A stretch of 64,000 nucleotides of DNA from CAVSUZ01 sp963791885 (GCA_963791885.1 CAWBUL010000005.1:682001-746000); one strand, 5' to 3'; counted from the stretch's first letter, positions 24,894 through 33,955 are shown. The notes: a model not told the origin generated them from the letters alone. Program-made: numbers and translations.

Positions 24894-26071
24894 TGTTCAC
24901 CACCTTCCTGCTTTCGTTGAAGCAGGCGGGTCTGCCGGTCTCGGTCACTGAGTATCTGTCGCTCATGGCGGCGATGAAGGCGGGCGTCGCGGCGTATAGC
25001 GTCGACGATTTCTATCACCTGTCGCGCGCATCGCTGGTGAAGGACGAGCGGCATATCGACCGATTCGACCGCGTGTTTGCCGCCTGTTTCAAGGGGCTGG
25101 AGAGCGCGGACGGGCTGGAGGCGCGCGAATTACCGGCCGAATGGCTGCGGAAGATGGCGGAGCGTTTGCTGACGCCGGAGGAGATGGCGCAGATCAAGGC
25201 GCTCGGTGGGTTCGAGGCCCTGATGGACCGCCTGCGACAGTTGCTGGAGGAACAGAAGGGCCGCCATCAGGGCGGATCGAAGTGGATCGGGACGGCGGGG
25301 ACGTCTCCTTTCGGCGCGTATGGTTACAACCCCCAGGGTGTGCGCATTGGCCAGAACGAGTCGCGGTACCGGCGTGCCGTGAAGGTGTGGGATCGGCGGG
25401 AGTTCCGCGACCTGGACGACGACGCGGCGCTAGGCACGCGCAATTTCCGTCTGGCACTACGCAGATTGCGACGGTTCGCTCGGGAAGGGGAAGCGGTGGA
25501 GCTGGATATGCCCGGCACGATCCGCTCCACGGCGGCGAATGCGGGGGTGTTGGACCTGAAGATGGTGCCAGAGCGGCACAACGCGGTGAAGCTGCTGCTG
25601 TTCCTGGACGTGGGCGGATCAATGGACGAGCATGTGTCGCAGTGCGAGCAGTTGTTTGCCGCCGCGCGCACCGAGTTCAAGCACCTGGAGCACTACTACT
25701 TCCACAACTTCGTCTATGAGCGTGTGTGGAAGGAGAATCGGCGCCGGCATGAGCGCACCATTCCGACCGTCGATGTTCTGCGGACCTATGGGCCGGATTA
25801 CCGGCTAATTTTCGTGGGCGACGCGGCGATGAGTCCGTACGAGGTGTTGATGGCCGGCGGCAGCGTGGAGCATTGGAACGAGGAGCCCGGCCGGGTCTGG
25901 TTGCAGCGGATGACGGTGCAGTATCGGCGTGCTGCGTGGCTCAATCCCACGCCGGGAAAGTCGTGGGGCTACACGCAGTCGATCGGCGTGATCCGGCAGT
26001 TGATGGAAGGGCGGATGTATCCGCTGACCTTGGCCGGGATCGAGGCGATGGCGCGGGAGCTGACCCGCTAA
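24893..26071 (+). CDS. VWA domain-containing protein (CoxE-like), MoxR partner
   Basis: 392 residues from ATG 24893. The N-terminal region (FLLSLKQAGLPVSVTEYLSL, FYHLSRASLVKDERHIDRFD) is that of CoxE-like proteins. The C-terminal von Willebrand A domain has the MIDAS motif FLDVGGSMDEH and ends TLAGIEAMARELTR. Together with the MoxR ATPase it forms the usual MoxR-VWA pair, in which the ATPase remodels a client through the VWA adaptor. No CO dehydrogenase genes are nearby, so CoxE is only the family label. The ATG overlaps the restored moxR stop. Confidence 0.88.
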   Translation: MFTTFLLSLKQAGLPVSVTEYLSLMAAMKAGVAAYSVDDFYHLSRASLVKDERHIDRFDRVFAACFKGLESADGLEARELPAEWLRKMAERLLTPEEMAQIKALGGFEALMDRLRQLLEEQKGRHQGGSKWIGTAGTSPFGAYGYNPQGVRIGQNESRYRRAVKVWDRREFRDLDDDAALGTRNFRLALRRLRRFAREGEAVELDMPGTIRSTAANAGVLDLKMVPERHNAVKLLLFLDVGGSMDEHVSQCEQLFAAARTEFKHLEHYYFHNFVYERVWKENRRRHERTIPTVDVLRTYGPDYRLIFVGDAAMSPYEVLMAGGSVEHWNEEPGRVWLQRMTVQYRRAAWLNPTPGKSWGYTQSIGVIRQLMEGRMYPLTLAGIEAMARELTR

Positions 26072-26075
26072 CCGC

Positions 26076-27104
26076 CTAATTCAGCTTGTAGAAGCGTGCG
26101 GCGGTGTCGTGGAATAGCAGCGCCTTTTCCTTCGCTGAAGCACCCGCAGCGAGGCGCTTGAACGCGTTCCACAGCACCGGATAGCTGCACATCCCCTTGT
26201 CCACGGGGAAGTTGCTCTCGAACATGCAGCGCTCGGGCCCGAACATCTCGATGCACGGTTCGATCCAGGGCTTCCAGTCGCGCGCGATCTGTTCCGAAGT
26301 GGGTGGGTGGTCGTTCTTGTCGTAATCGAAGCCGTTCACCGGCATGGCGAGACCGCCGAGCTTCACGTGCACATTGGGACAGGCGGCGAGTTCCTGCATG
26401 ACGGTGCGCCACGTGCGGGCGACCTCATCGCGCATGCCACGGTAATGACCACAGCCGAGTGGCCCGCCCACATGATCGATGACGATTTGGGTGTCTGGCG
26501 CAAAGCGAGCAGCCTTCGCCATGTCTTGCAGTTGCGGATGATAGAGCCAGGCATCGAAGGTCAGGCCGAGCATGCCGAGTTTGCGCAGTCCGTTCAGGAA
26601 ATTCTCGTCACGGAGCAGGCCGGGGGGTGGAACGACGGAGGTGGCGGGTTGGATGGCCTGATCCCATGCGACGGTATGGCGGATGCCGCGGAACCGTCCT
26701 CCACCGACCTTCTGATGGGCTTGTAGCACCTGCTCCAACTCGGGCCGCCGCAGATCGGCGAAGCCGATGATGCCGTGACAGGCCTTGGCTCGGCCATAGG
26801 CGCCGCGGGCCGATAGAACTCCAACAGCGTTGACGCATTCGGTCTCGCCGACGGGGCGGAAGCCTTCTGGTCCATCCGGGTAGTGCATCCAGGCGCATTG
26901 CATGAACACGCTGGCGACGACGTTGTGGCCGCTGTTCAGATCGGCGGTGAGTTCCTCGATCAGGTAGCGACCCTGCGGGCGATCGTGCCAAAGGTGGTGG
27001 TGTGGATCGATGATCGGCAGATCGGGCTCGACAATGTCTTCACGCACCAGATCGAGCCAGTCCTGGCGAATCCGTGGGTGGGGATAGGGACGTGCCTCGG
27101 CCAT
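26076..27104 (-). CDS. Amidohydrolase family protein (COG3618, predicted TIM-barrel hydrolase)
   Basis: 342 residues from ATG 27104, chosen because AGGAGG lies about 9 nt upstream; the frame also opens at 27158. An N-terminal metal-binding motif IIDPHHHLWHD starts the TIM barrel. IVIDHVGGP, VHVKLGGLAMP and CMFESNFPVDKG follow the pattern of lactonase-like amidohydrolases (2-pyrone-4,6-dicarboxylate or sugar lactone hydrolase relatives). Substrate not assignable. Convergent with the VWA gene, 4 nt apart. tRNA-Thr lies upstream on the same strand. Confidence 0.85.
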   Translation of the reverse strand: MAEARPYPHPRIRQDWLDLVREDIVEPDLPIIDPHHHLWHDRPQGRYLIEELTADLNSGHNVVASVFMQCAWMHYPDGPEGFRPVGETECVNAVGVLSARGAYGRAKACHGIIGFADLRRPELEQVLQAHQKVGGGRFRGIRHTVAWDQAIQPATSVVPPPGLLRDENFLNGLRKLGMLGLTFDAWLYHPQLQDMAKAARFAPDTQIVIDHVGGPLGCGHYRGMRDEVARTWRTVMQELAACPNVHVKLGGLAMPVNGFDYDKNDHPPTSEQIARDWKPWIEPCIEMFGPERCMFESNFPVDKGMCSYPVLWNAFKRLAAGASAKEKALLFHDTAARFYKLN

Positions 27105-27162
27105 TCTGCGTTTCCTCCTGCTGCCGGAGAGCGTACGGAGGACGGGCTGGGCGGACAAGGGC

Positions 27163-27237
<75 letters not shown>

Positions 27238-27248
27238 GCGCCGGGTTG

Positions 27249-27277
27249 TTCCTAGTGATTTGCGCCTGGGCTGACAA
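27249..27277 (-). promoter_or_regulatory. Promoter of tRNA-Thr
   Basis: On the minus strand TTGTCA (27277-27272) and TAGGAA (27254-27249) are separated by exactly 17 nt. The -10 ends 11 nt before the mature 5' end of the tRNA. A C-rich stretch follows the -10. Consensus-based. Confidence 0.5.
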
Positions 27278-27403
27278 CCCGCGGTGGCCCGGCAACCATC
27301 GAATAAAATGCTGGGCGCCGGCGGCCCGAATCTGTCCTATTGCCCCCGACTCTGCGTCATTGAATTCGGCAGGCTAGCCGGCCTTGAACGATGGATCAGG
27401 CAC

Positions 27404-27442
27404 TTAACTGGAATTCAGTTAAATGTCTCTATTGCATTGCAA
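27404..27442. promoter_or_regulatory. Paired palindromes in the pdh operon upstream region
   Basis: Two perfect inverted repeats lie in an AT-rich island 91-129 nt before pdhA: TTAACTG-GAATT-CAGTTAA (27404-27422) and TTGCA-T-TGCAA (27432-27442). They look like operator half-sites for a dimeric regulator controlling pyruvate dehydrogenase. Which factor binds cannot be said. The rest of the 295-nt gap between the tRNA and pdhA shows no gene. Confidence 0.4.
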
Positions 27443-27532
27443 CATAAGGGTTTTCCAACTTGTGCACCCTTGCTGATCCGGGTCGGTGCGTTTAGCTCTC
27501 AACCCACGCTGGCAGGATCGGGGAGGACGGGG

Positions 27533-28543
27533 ATGGCGCAGGCCGCCGAAAAGACCAGGCGCGGAAAGATGCGCGACCCCGCGGCAAGCAAAGAACAGCT
27601 CCTTAAGGCGTATCACGATATGCTGCTGATCCGCCGGTTCGAGGAGAAGGCGGGGCAGCTCTATGGGATGGGCCTGATCGGCGGATTCTGTCACCTGTAT
27701 ATCGGACAGGAGGCCGTCGTCGTCGGCATGCAGATGGCGATCGAGGAAGGCGACCAGGTGATCACCTCCTATCGCGACCATGGGCATATGCTGGCCACCG
27801 GAATGGAGCCGCGTGGGGTGATGGCTGAACTGACCGGCCGGTCGGGCGGCTATTCGCACGGCAAGGGCGGCTCGATGCACATGTTCAGCAAGAAGCGGAA
27901 CTTCTTCGGCGGCCACGGTATCGTCGGTGCGCAGATTAGCCTGGGGACCGGCCTCGCCTTTTCAGATTGGTATCGCCAGAACGACCGGGTGTGCCTGACG
28001 TATTTCGGCGAGGGCGCGTCGAACCAGGGACAGGTGTTCGAGAGTTTCAATCTGGCTGCGCTGATGAAGTTGCCGGTGGTCTACGTCATCGAGAATAATC
28101 GCTACGGCATGGGCACCAGTGTGGAGCGTGCCTCCGCCTCTCATGAGTTGTTCCGCAACGGCGCACCTTGGAGCATTCCAGGCGCACAGGCCGACGGGAT
28201 GGATGTCCTTGCTGTCTATGAGGCGGCGAAGGAAGCGGTCGCGCATTGCCGTTCCGGCAAGGGTCCATACCTGCTGGAAGTGAAGACTTATCGGTATCGC
28301 GGCCATTCCATGTCTGACCCAGCGCGGTACCGTACGCGTGAGGAAGTGCAGCAGATGCGTACGCAGCATGACCCGATCGACGGTGTGCGCCAGAAGCTTG
28401 AAGAACTCGGTGAGGATGAAGCCAGCTTGAAGAGGATCGACGACGAGGTGAAGGCGGTCATTCAGGAGGCGGCGGATTACGCGCAGTCCTCGCCCGAGCC
28501 GGATCCGTCCGAACTCTGGACCGACGTGCTGCTGGAGGCCTGA
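27533..28543 (+). CDS. pdhA: Pyruvate dehydrogenase E1 component subunit alpha
   Basis: Thiamine diphosphate-dependent subunit that decarboxylates pyruvate together with PdhB. 336 residues from ATG 27533, preceded by GGGAGGACGG; the longer open frame upstream has no conserved sequence. Marks: HLYIGQEAVVVGMQMAI, YRDHGHMLATGM, GKGGSMHMFS, the ThDP motif GEGASNQGQVFESFNLAALM with NNRYGMGTSVERA, and the phosphorylation-loop-like YRYRGHSMSDPARYRT. First gene of the pdh operon; pdhB follows after 4 nt. Confidence 0.96.
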   Translation: MAQAAEKTRRGKMRDPAASKEQLLKAYHDMLLIRRFEEKAGQLYGMGLIGGFCHLYIGQEAVVVGMQMAIEEGDQVITSYRDHGHMLATGMEPRGVMAELTGRSGGYSHGKGGSMHMFSKKRNFFGGHGIVGAQISLGTGLAFSDWYRQNDRVCLTYFGEGASNQGQVFESFNLAALMKLPVVYVIENNRYGMGTSVERASASHELFRNGAPWSIPGAQADGMDVLAVYEAAKEAVAHCRSGKGPYLLEVKTYRYRGHSMSDPARYRTREEVQQMRTQHDPIDGVRQKLEELGEDEASLKRIDDEVKAVIQEAADYAQSSPEPDPSELWTDVLLEA

Positions 28544-28547
28544 GCCG

Positions 28548-29915
28548 ATGTCCACGCAGATTCTCATGCCGGCGCTGTCGCCCACGATGACAGAGGGCAA
28601 GCTGGCGAAATGGCTGAAGAAGGTCGGTGACGAGGTGAAATCGGGCGACGTGATTGCGGAGATCGAGACCGACAAAGCGACGATGGAAGTCGAGGCGGTG
28701 GATGAGGGCAAGCTGGCCAGCATCCTCGTTGACGAGGGCACGGAGGGTGTGGCGGTTAACACGCCGATCGCGGTTCTCGCGACCAACGGCGAGGACGTTT
28801 CCCAATCCGCACCGGCACCTTCCCCCGCTCCGGCACAAGCGGCCAAGCCGCCTGCGCCTGCACCGGCCGCCGCATCTGCCCCCCCCGCGCAGCAGCACCA
28901 CGCACCCGACACATCCGCGCCGGAGAAAGACTGGGGGCCGACCAAGGCGATCACGGTGCGCGAGGCACTGCGCGACGCGATGGCGCTGGAGATGCGGCGC
29001 GACGAGAACGTGTTCCTGCTCGGTGAGGAGGTCGCGCAATATCAGGGCGCGTATAAAATCAGCCAGGGGCTGCTGGATGAATTCGGTCCGCGCCGCGTGA
29101 TCGACACGCCGATCACCGAGCATGGCTTCACCGGCATGGCGGTGGGCGCGGCGTTGAACGGCCTGCGCCCCATCGTCGAGTTCATGACGTTCAACTTCGC
29201 CATGCAAGCGATGGATCAGATCATTAATTCGGCTGCCAAGACGCTGTACATGTCGGGCGGACAAATGGGTTGCCCGATCGTCTTCCGCGGACCGAACGGT
29301 GCCGCGTCGCGCGTCGCCGCTCAGCATTCACAGTGCTACGCGAGCTGGTATGCGCATGTGCCGGGATTGAAGGTCGTCGCTCCGTGGTCCGCGGCCGATT
29401 CGAAGGGCTTGCTGCGCGCCGCGATCCGCGACCCCAACCCGGTGATCGTGCTGGAGAATGAGATTCTTTATGGCCACACGTTCGAGTGCCCGACGGATGA
29501 CGATTTCATCCTGCCGATTGGCAAGGCGAAGATCGAACGCGCTGGGGATCGGGTCACTATCGTGGCGTTCAGCATCATGGTTGGTGTGGCGATGAAGGCG
29601 GCAGAAGAGTTGGCCAAGGAAGGGATTGAGGCGGAAGTGATCAATCTCCGCTCGCTGCGGCCGCTGGACACCGCGGCAATCATCAATAGCGTGAAGAAAA
29701 CCAACCGCATCGTCTCGGTCGAGGAAGGCTGGCCGTTCGCTGGGATCGGTGCAGAGATTGCGATGCAGGTTGTCGAGCATGCGTTCGATTGGCTCGACGC
29801 GCCACCAGTGCGGGTGCACGGCTTGGATGTCCCGCTGCCTTACGCAGCGAATCTGGAGCGTCTGGCTCTGCCGCAGCCCGAATGGGTGATCGACGCGGTC
29901 AAGAAGATCGTCTGA
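28548..29915 (+). CDS. pdhB: Pyruvate dehydrogenase E1 component subunit beta with N-terminal lipoyl domain
   Basis: 455 residues. Residues 1-80 are a biotinyl/lipoyl domain with the lipoyl-Lys in EIETDKATMEVE. An Ala/Pro-rich linker (about 88-120) leads to the E1-beta transketolase core (TVREALRDAMALEMRRDENV, ITEHGFTGMAVGAAL, FNFAMQAMDQIINSAAKT, VEEGWPFAGIG). The extra lipoyl domain is known from alphaproteobacterial PdhB and may add acyl-carrying capacity. The linker composition matches that of the E2 in the next gene. Confidence 0.96.
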   Translation: MSTQILMPALSPTMTEGKLAKWLKKVGDEVKSGDVIAEIETDKATMEVEAVDEGKLASILVDEGTEGVAVNTPIAVLATNGEDVSQSAPAPSPAPAQAAKPPAPAPAAASAPPAQQHHAPDTSAPEKDWGPTKAITVREALRDAMALEMRRDENVFLLGEEVAQYQGAYKISQGLLDEFGPRRVIDTPITEHGFTGMAVGAALNGLRPIVEFMTFNFAMQAMDQIINSAAKTLYMSGGQMGCPIVFRGPNGAASRVAAQHSQCYASWYAHVPGLKVVAPWSAADSKGLLRAAIRDPNPVIVLENEILYGHTFECPTDDDFILPIGKAKIERAGDRVTIVAFSIMVGVAMKAAEELAKEGIEAEVINLRSLRPLDTAAIINSVKKTNRIVSVEEGWPFAGIGAEIAMQVVEHAFDWLDAPPVRVHGLDVPLPYAANLERLALPQPEWVIDAVKKIV

Positions 29916-29927
29916 GCGGAGCGCATC

Positions 29928-31259
29928 ATGGCGACCAACATTCTTATGCCTGCTCTTTCACCTACCATGACCGAGGGCACGCTGGCGCGCTGGCTCAAGA
30001 AAGAGGGCGAGAGCGTCAAGTCCGGCGACGTGATTGCCGAGATCGAGACCGATAAGGCCACGATGGAGGTTGAGGCGGTCGATGAGGGCGTGTTGGGCAA
30101 GATCCTGGTGGGTGACGGCACCCAGGGGGTGAAGGTGAACCAGCCCATCGCGGTTCTTGTCGAACCGGGTGAGAAGGTGCCGGCGGAGGCTGCACCGTCG
30201 TCCGCGCTGCCGCAGCAGCCAGCGGCACCGCCGCCGGCGCAGGCATCGCCGTCGCCTTCTCCGGTTGCTGCTGACGCAGCAGAAGCCCCGAAGCCGGTGG
30301 CGGCACAGCGCGGCAATGGCCACGACGCGCAGGCTGGCGCGGGCGAGCGCATCTTTGTTTCACCGCTGGCGCGGCGGATGGCGCAACAGGCCGGCATTGC
30401 GCTGGACGGGTTGAAGGGCAGCGGTCCCAACGGGCGGATCGTCAAGGCGGATATCGAGGGGGCACTCCAGAAGGGGCCAGCCCAGGCTCGGGCGCCCGAA
30501 GCGCCGGCACCGTCCGCACCAGCGGCTGCGCGCGCCCCGGCTCCAGCGCCACAGATCACCGCGCCGCATCAGCTCGTGCCGAACAGCACGATGCGGAAGG
30601 TCATCGCCCGCCGGCTGACCGAGGCGAAGCAGACCATCCCGCACTTCTATATCTCGATGGATATCGAAATCGACCCGCTGCTGAAGCTGCGTGAGGAGCT
30701 GAATGCCAAGTCACCGAAGGAGGGCTCGGGCGCGTTCCGGCTGTCAGTGAACGATCTGATCATCAAGGCAGCGGCGGTGACTCTGCGCCGCGTGCCGAAA
30801 GTGAATGCCACCTACACGGAAGACAACATCATAATTTACGACGACGTGGATATCAGCGTCGCCGTCTCGATCCCCGACGGGCTGATCACGCCCATCGTAC
30901 GCAAGGCGGACCAAAAGGGCCTGGCGGCGATCAGCAATGAGATGAAGGATCTGATTGCCCGCGCCAAATCCGGCAAGCTGAAGCCGGAGGAATTCCAGGG
31001 CGGCGGTTTCTCCATCTCCAATATGGGGATGTATGGGGTGTCGAGTTTCGCGGCGGTGATCAACCCGCCGCAGGCCGCGATCCTGGCGGTTTCGGCAGGA
31101 CAGCAGCGGCCGGTGGTGAAGAACGGCGCGCTCGCCATCGCGACCATAATGACGTGCACGCTGTCGGTGGATCACCGCGTGGTGGATGGCGCGCTGGGCG
31201 CCGAGTGGCTGGCGGAATTCAAGAAGGTGATGGAAGACCCGCTGAGCCTGATGCTCTGA
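29928..31259 (+). CDS. pdhC: Dihydrolipoamide acetyltransferase (pyruvate dehydrogenase E2)
   Basis: 443 residues forming the core of the complex; transfers the acetyl group to CoA. One lipoyl domain (Lys in EIETDKATMEVE, near residue 42) and an Ala/Pro-rich linker come first. The peripheral subunit-binding domain is VSPLARRMAQQAGIALDGLKGSGPNGRI (about 142-170), followed by a second linker. The catalytic domain has SVNDLIIKAAAVTLRRVPKVNA, FSISNMGMYGVSSFAAVINP and the catalytic DHRVVDGALGAEWL. Its lipoyl domain is nearly identical to that of PdhB. Confidence 0.96.
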   Translation: MATNILMPALSPTMTEGTLARWLKKEGESVKSGDVIAEIETDKATMEVEAVDEGVLGKILVGDGTQGVKVNQPIAVLVEPGEKVPAEAAPSSALPQQPAAPPPAQASPSPSPVAADAAEAPKPVAAQRGNGHDAQAGAGERIFVSPLARRMAQQAGIALDGLKGSGPNGRIVKADIEGALQKGPAQARAPEAPAPSAPAAARAPAPAPQITAPHQLVPNSTMRKVIARRLTEAKQTIPHFYISMDIEIDPLLKLREELNAKSPKEGSGAFRLSVNDLIIKAAAVTLRRVPKVNATYTEDNIIIYDDVDISVAVSIPDGLITPIVRKADQKGLAAISNEMKDLIARAKSGKLKPEEFQGGGFSISNMGMYGVSSFAAVINPPQAAILAVSAGQQRPVVKNGALAIATIMTCTLSVDHRVVDGALGAEWLAEFKKVMEDPLSLML

Positions 31260-31305
31260 TGGCGTTCGGCTCCGGGACGCAACGGACGCCGACCTGCCGC
31301 ATATC

Positions 31306-31743
31306 GTGCGCCTGGTGCGCGGCTTGGCCGAGTACGAGCACCTGGCCCATCGCATGACGGCAACAGAGGCCGATTTCCGCCGCATCATGTTCGGCCCGAA
31401 GCCGTTGGCTCATGCGGTGCTTGCGGAGGAAGCGGGCGAGCCGATCGGCATTGCGCTGTGGTTCTGGATCGTTAGCACCTTCGCCGCCAAGCCAGGGATC
31501 TACCTGGAAGATTTGTTTGTGGAGCCATCCCACCGTGGCATGGGTGTCGGCCTTGCGCTGCTCCGCCGGCTTGCCAACATTGCGCGGCAGAATGATTGCA
31601 TCGCGCTGGAGTGGAACGTCCTTAACTGGAACCAGCCGGCGATCGACTTCTACGAGCGTATCGGCGCCCGCCCGGTGAAAGACTGGACCGTCTATCGTAT
31701 GGAGCGCGACGCGATCGCCGCCCTCGCAAATACGCAGGAATAA
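31306..31743 (+). CDS. GNAT family N-acetyltransferase inside the pdh operon, start lost by an apparent indel
   Basis: The open frame gives 145 residues from GTG 31306, with the acetyl-CoA loop VEPSHRGMGVGLALLRRL and motif B ALEWNVLNWNQPAIDFYERI. Upstream in the same frame the sequence reads VRLRDATDADLPHI, a typical GNAT first strand, but no start codon exists before a stop at 31249. An ATG at 31259 overlapping the pdhC stop (TGATG) would be the natural start but is one base out of frame. A missing base near 31263 would join them. Either a 1-nt deletion or an assembly error is likely. Substrate unknown; perhaps spermidine-acetyltransferase-like. Confidence 0.75.
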   Translation: MRLVRGLAEYEHLAHRMTATEADFRRIMFGPKPLAHAVLAEEAGEPIGIALWFWIVSTFAAKPGIYLEDLFVEPSHRGMGVGLALLRRLANIARQNDCIALEWNVLNWNQPAIDFYERIGARPVKDWTVYRMERDAIAALANTQE

Positions 31744-31748
31744 GACAC

Positions 31749-33149
31749 ATGGCTGAGCAGAGCTTCGATATCATTATTGTCGGGGGCGGTCCCGGCGGCT
31801 ATGTCGCCGCCATCCGGGCCGCCCAGCTTGGCATGAAGACCGCCGTGGTCGAGCGGGAGCATCTAGGTGGGATTTGCTTGAACTGGGGATGCATTCCGAC
31901 CAAGGCGCTGCTCCGTACATCTGAGATCAATCATCTGCTGCACAGCCTAGGCGACTACGGCTTTGCCGCGGACAACCCGCGCTATGAGCTGGACAAAGTG
32001 GTGAAGCGGTCGCGCGCCGTGGCGAAGCAGCTTTCTTCCGGTGTCGCGCACCTGCTGCGCAAGAACAAGGTCACCGTGTTCGACGGTCAAGGAAAGCTCG
32101 CAGGCAAGCAGACGCTTGACGTGACCAAGGACGGCAAACCGGTCGCGACGCTGAAATCGCCCCATATCATTCTGGCGACGGGCGCGCGGGCCCGCCAGCT
32201 TCCGGGGATCGAGTCCGATGGCAAGCTGATCTGGGCTTACAAGGAGGCGATGGTGCCGCAGGCGATGCCGAAATCGCTGGTGGTGATCGGCTCCGGCGCG
32301 ATTGGGATCGAGTTCGCCAGTTTCTATCGGAACATGGGCGCCGAGGTTACGGTGGTGGAGGTGCTCGACCGCATCCTGCCGGTCGAGGATGAGGAGATCA
32401 GCGCTTTTGCTCAGAAGGCTTTCGAGCGGCAGGGCATCAAGATCCTGACCAGCGCCAAGGTCGGCGGCGCTAAGAAGAACGGCGACTCGGTGACCGTATC
32501 GATCGAGGCGAACGGCAAGTCCGAGCAGGTGACGGTCGATCGGGTGATTTCGGCCGTGGGGATTGTAGGGAACGTGGAGAATATCGGCATCGAGGGCACA
32601 GGCGTGAAAGTGGATCGCACCCATGTTGTGATTGACGAATATGGGCGCACGGGCGAACCGGGCGTTTATGCGATCGGTGATCTCGCAGGACCGCCGTGGC
32701 TTGCGCATAAGGCCAGCCACGAAGGGATCATCTGCGTCGAAAAGATCGCCGGGCTGAACGACGTGCATCCGATGGATGTGACCAATATTCCTGGCTGCAC
32801 GTATTGCCGCCCACAAGTTGCGTCAGTCGGCCTGACCGAGGCACGTGCAAAGGCGGCGGGGCACGAGGTGCGTGTGGGGCACTTCCCGTTCATCGGGAAC
32901 GGCAAAGCGATTGCCATGGGCGAGCCCGAAGGGATGGTGAAGACGGTGTTCGACGCGAAGACGGGCGAGCTACTGGGCGCGCATATGGTGGGCGCGGAAG
33001 TGACGGAGATGATCCAGGGTTACACGATTGCCCGCACGCTCGAGAGCACCGAGGCCGAGCTGATCAACACCGTCTTCCCGCATCCGACAATTAGCGAAAC
33101 TATGCACGAGGCCGTGCTGGACGCGTATAAGCGGGCGATTCACTACTGA
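31749..33149 (+). CDS. lpdA: Dihydrolipoyl dehydrogenase (E3)
   Basis: FAD flavoprotein disulfide reductase that reoxidises lipoyl groups with NAD. 466 residues: FAD fold IIIVGGGPGGYVAAIRAAQL, redox-active disulfide LGGICLNWGCIPTKALL, NAD fold VVIGSGAIGIEFASFYRNMG, EYGRTGEPGVYAIGDLAG and a C-terminal HPTISETMHEAVLDA with the active-site His-Glu pair. It ends the pdh operon, and its last 7 nt overlap the convergent hotdog gene. Confidence 0.96.
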   Translation: MAEQSFDIIIVGGGPGGYVAAIRAAQLGMKTAVVEREHLGGICLNWGCIPTKALLRTSEINHLLHSLGDYGFAADNPRYELDKVVKRSRAVAKQLSSGVAHLLRKNKVTVFDGQGKLAGKQTLDVTKDGKPVATLKSPHIILATGARARQLPGIESDGKLIWAYKEAMVPQAMPKSLVVIGSGAIGIEFASFYRNMGAEVTVVEVLDRILPVEDEEISAFAQKAFERQGIKILTSAKVGGAKKNGDSVTVSIEANGKSEQVTVDRVISAVGIVGNVENIGIEGTGVKVDRTHVVIDEYGRTGEPGVYAIGDLAGPPWLAHKASHEGIICVEKIAGLNDVHPMDVTNIPGCTYCRPQVASVGLTEARAKAAGHEVRVGHFPFIGNGKAIAMGEPEGMVKTVFDAKTGELLGAHMVGAEVTEMIQGYTIARTLESTEAELINTVFPHPTISETMHEAVLDAYKRAIHY

Positions 33150-33928
33150 GGCGTGGTGGTCTGTCTCGGACGATAAATCGCCACATGCTCTACTTGCGCT
33201 ATCGGCCGATCGTCGGCCGTGACCAGCGCGTGAAGTTCGACGAACTGGTGTCCCTTGCGCTCGTAATTGGCGGTGACAAGGGCGCGGGATGATAGCGTCT
33301 CGTTCGCGCGGCCGGCTCCCAGATGGCGGACCGTGCTGCCCACATGAATCCACGGGCCGAGGACGACGTTGTGCGTCAATACCCAGTTGCACGTACGAAG
33401 CACCATCCCGGGATGCATCAGGCCTTCACGCGCGTAGATGGCGGCGGTCTCTCGCACATCGTCGCGATGCTGCGCTGCGATCTCCGGCGTGACTCGCAGG
33501 GGGCGCATGCCAAGTAATGTGCCGATCGCAAGTGTGTCTTCGCTAGCGGACGGACGTTCCAGAGGTGGCGGAGGCGGCATGGCGATTTGGGGAATAGTAA
33601 CTTCCGCTGCCAGCTTCGCCTCTCCGGTTGCGCAGACTTCAGCGCCGCGGCGCACCGATAATTGCAGGCGATCTCCTGTTTCGTCTGGTTCGATGGCCAG
33701 ATCATCGTCTTCATAAACTGGGCGGGCGAACCGGCAGGTCGCGAACCCGTGTTCAAGCCACGCGCGGCCCCAGCGCTCGACGGGCACGTGGGTCATATAC
33801 GCATACACTTCCACGCCCGGCACGAGTTCCCCGGTGAAGCCGAACTGGCGGGCAACCGCGTCGTCGTGGATGCGGTTTTCGGACTCTCGCGCACTGTTGT
33901 GCGCACGCACGCGATAAGCGCTACTCAT
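33143..33928 (-). CDS. Hotdog-fold (MaoC-like/acyl dehydratase type) protein, function unknown
   Basis: 261 residues from ATG 33928, chosen because the longer frame to 33985 is not conserved and a GAGGGG..AAGGG purine stretch precedes this ATG. The N-terminal half has DDAVARQFGFTGELVPGVEVYAYM, similar to the hydratase motif region of MaoC-like proteins. The C-terminal half has GSTVRHLGAGRANETLSSRA and YERKGHQFVELHALV, a second hotdog-like repeat. Catalytic residues cannot be assigned with certainty. Divergent from the membrane histidine kinase, 27 nt away. Confidence 0.65.
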   Translation of the reverse strand: MSSAYRVRAHNSARESENRIHDDAVARQFGFTGELVPGVEVYAYMTHVPVERWGRAWLEHGFATCRFARPVYEDDDLAIEPDETGDRLQLSVRRGAEVCATGEAKLAAEVTIPQIAMPPPPPLERPSASEDTLAIGTLLGMRPLRVTPEIAAQHRDDVRETAAIYAREGLMHPGMVLRTCNWVLTHNVVLGPWIHVGSTVRHLGAGRANETLSSRALVTANYERKGHQFVELHALVTADDRPIAQVEHVAIYRPRQTTTPQ

Positions 33929-33955
33929 CCCTTGAACCCCTCGCCTGAGCGCGTC

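Noticed and set aside
23882..26071. A single 729-codon open frame as a genuine MoxR-VWA fusion gene
   Set aside because: The joining segment is a frameshifted copy of the conserved MoxR C-terminus and starts inside sirB1; two genes with one indel explain it better.
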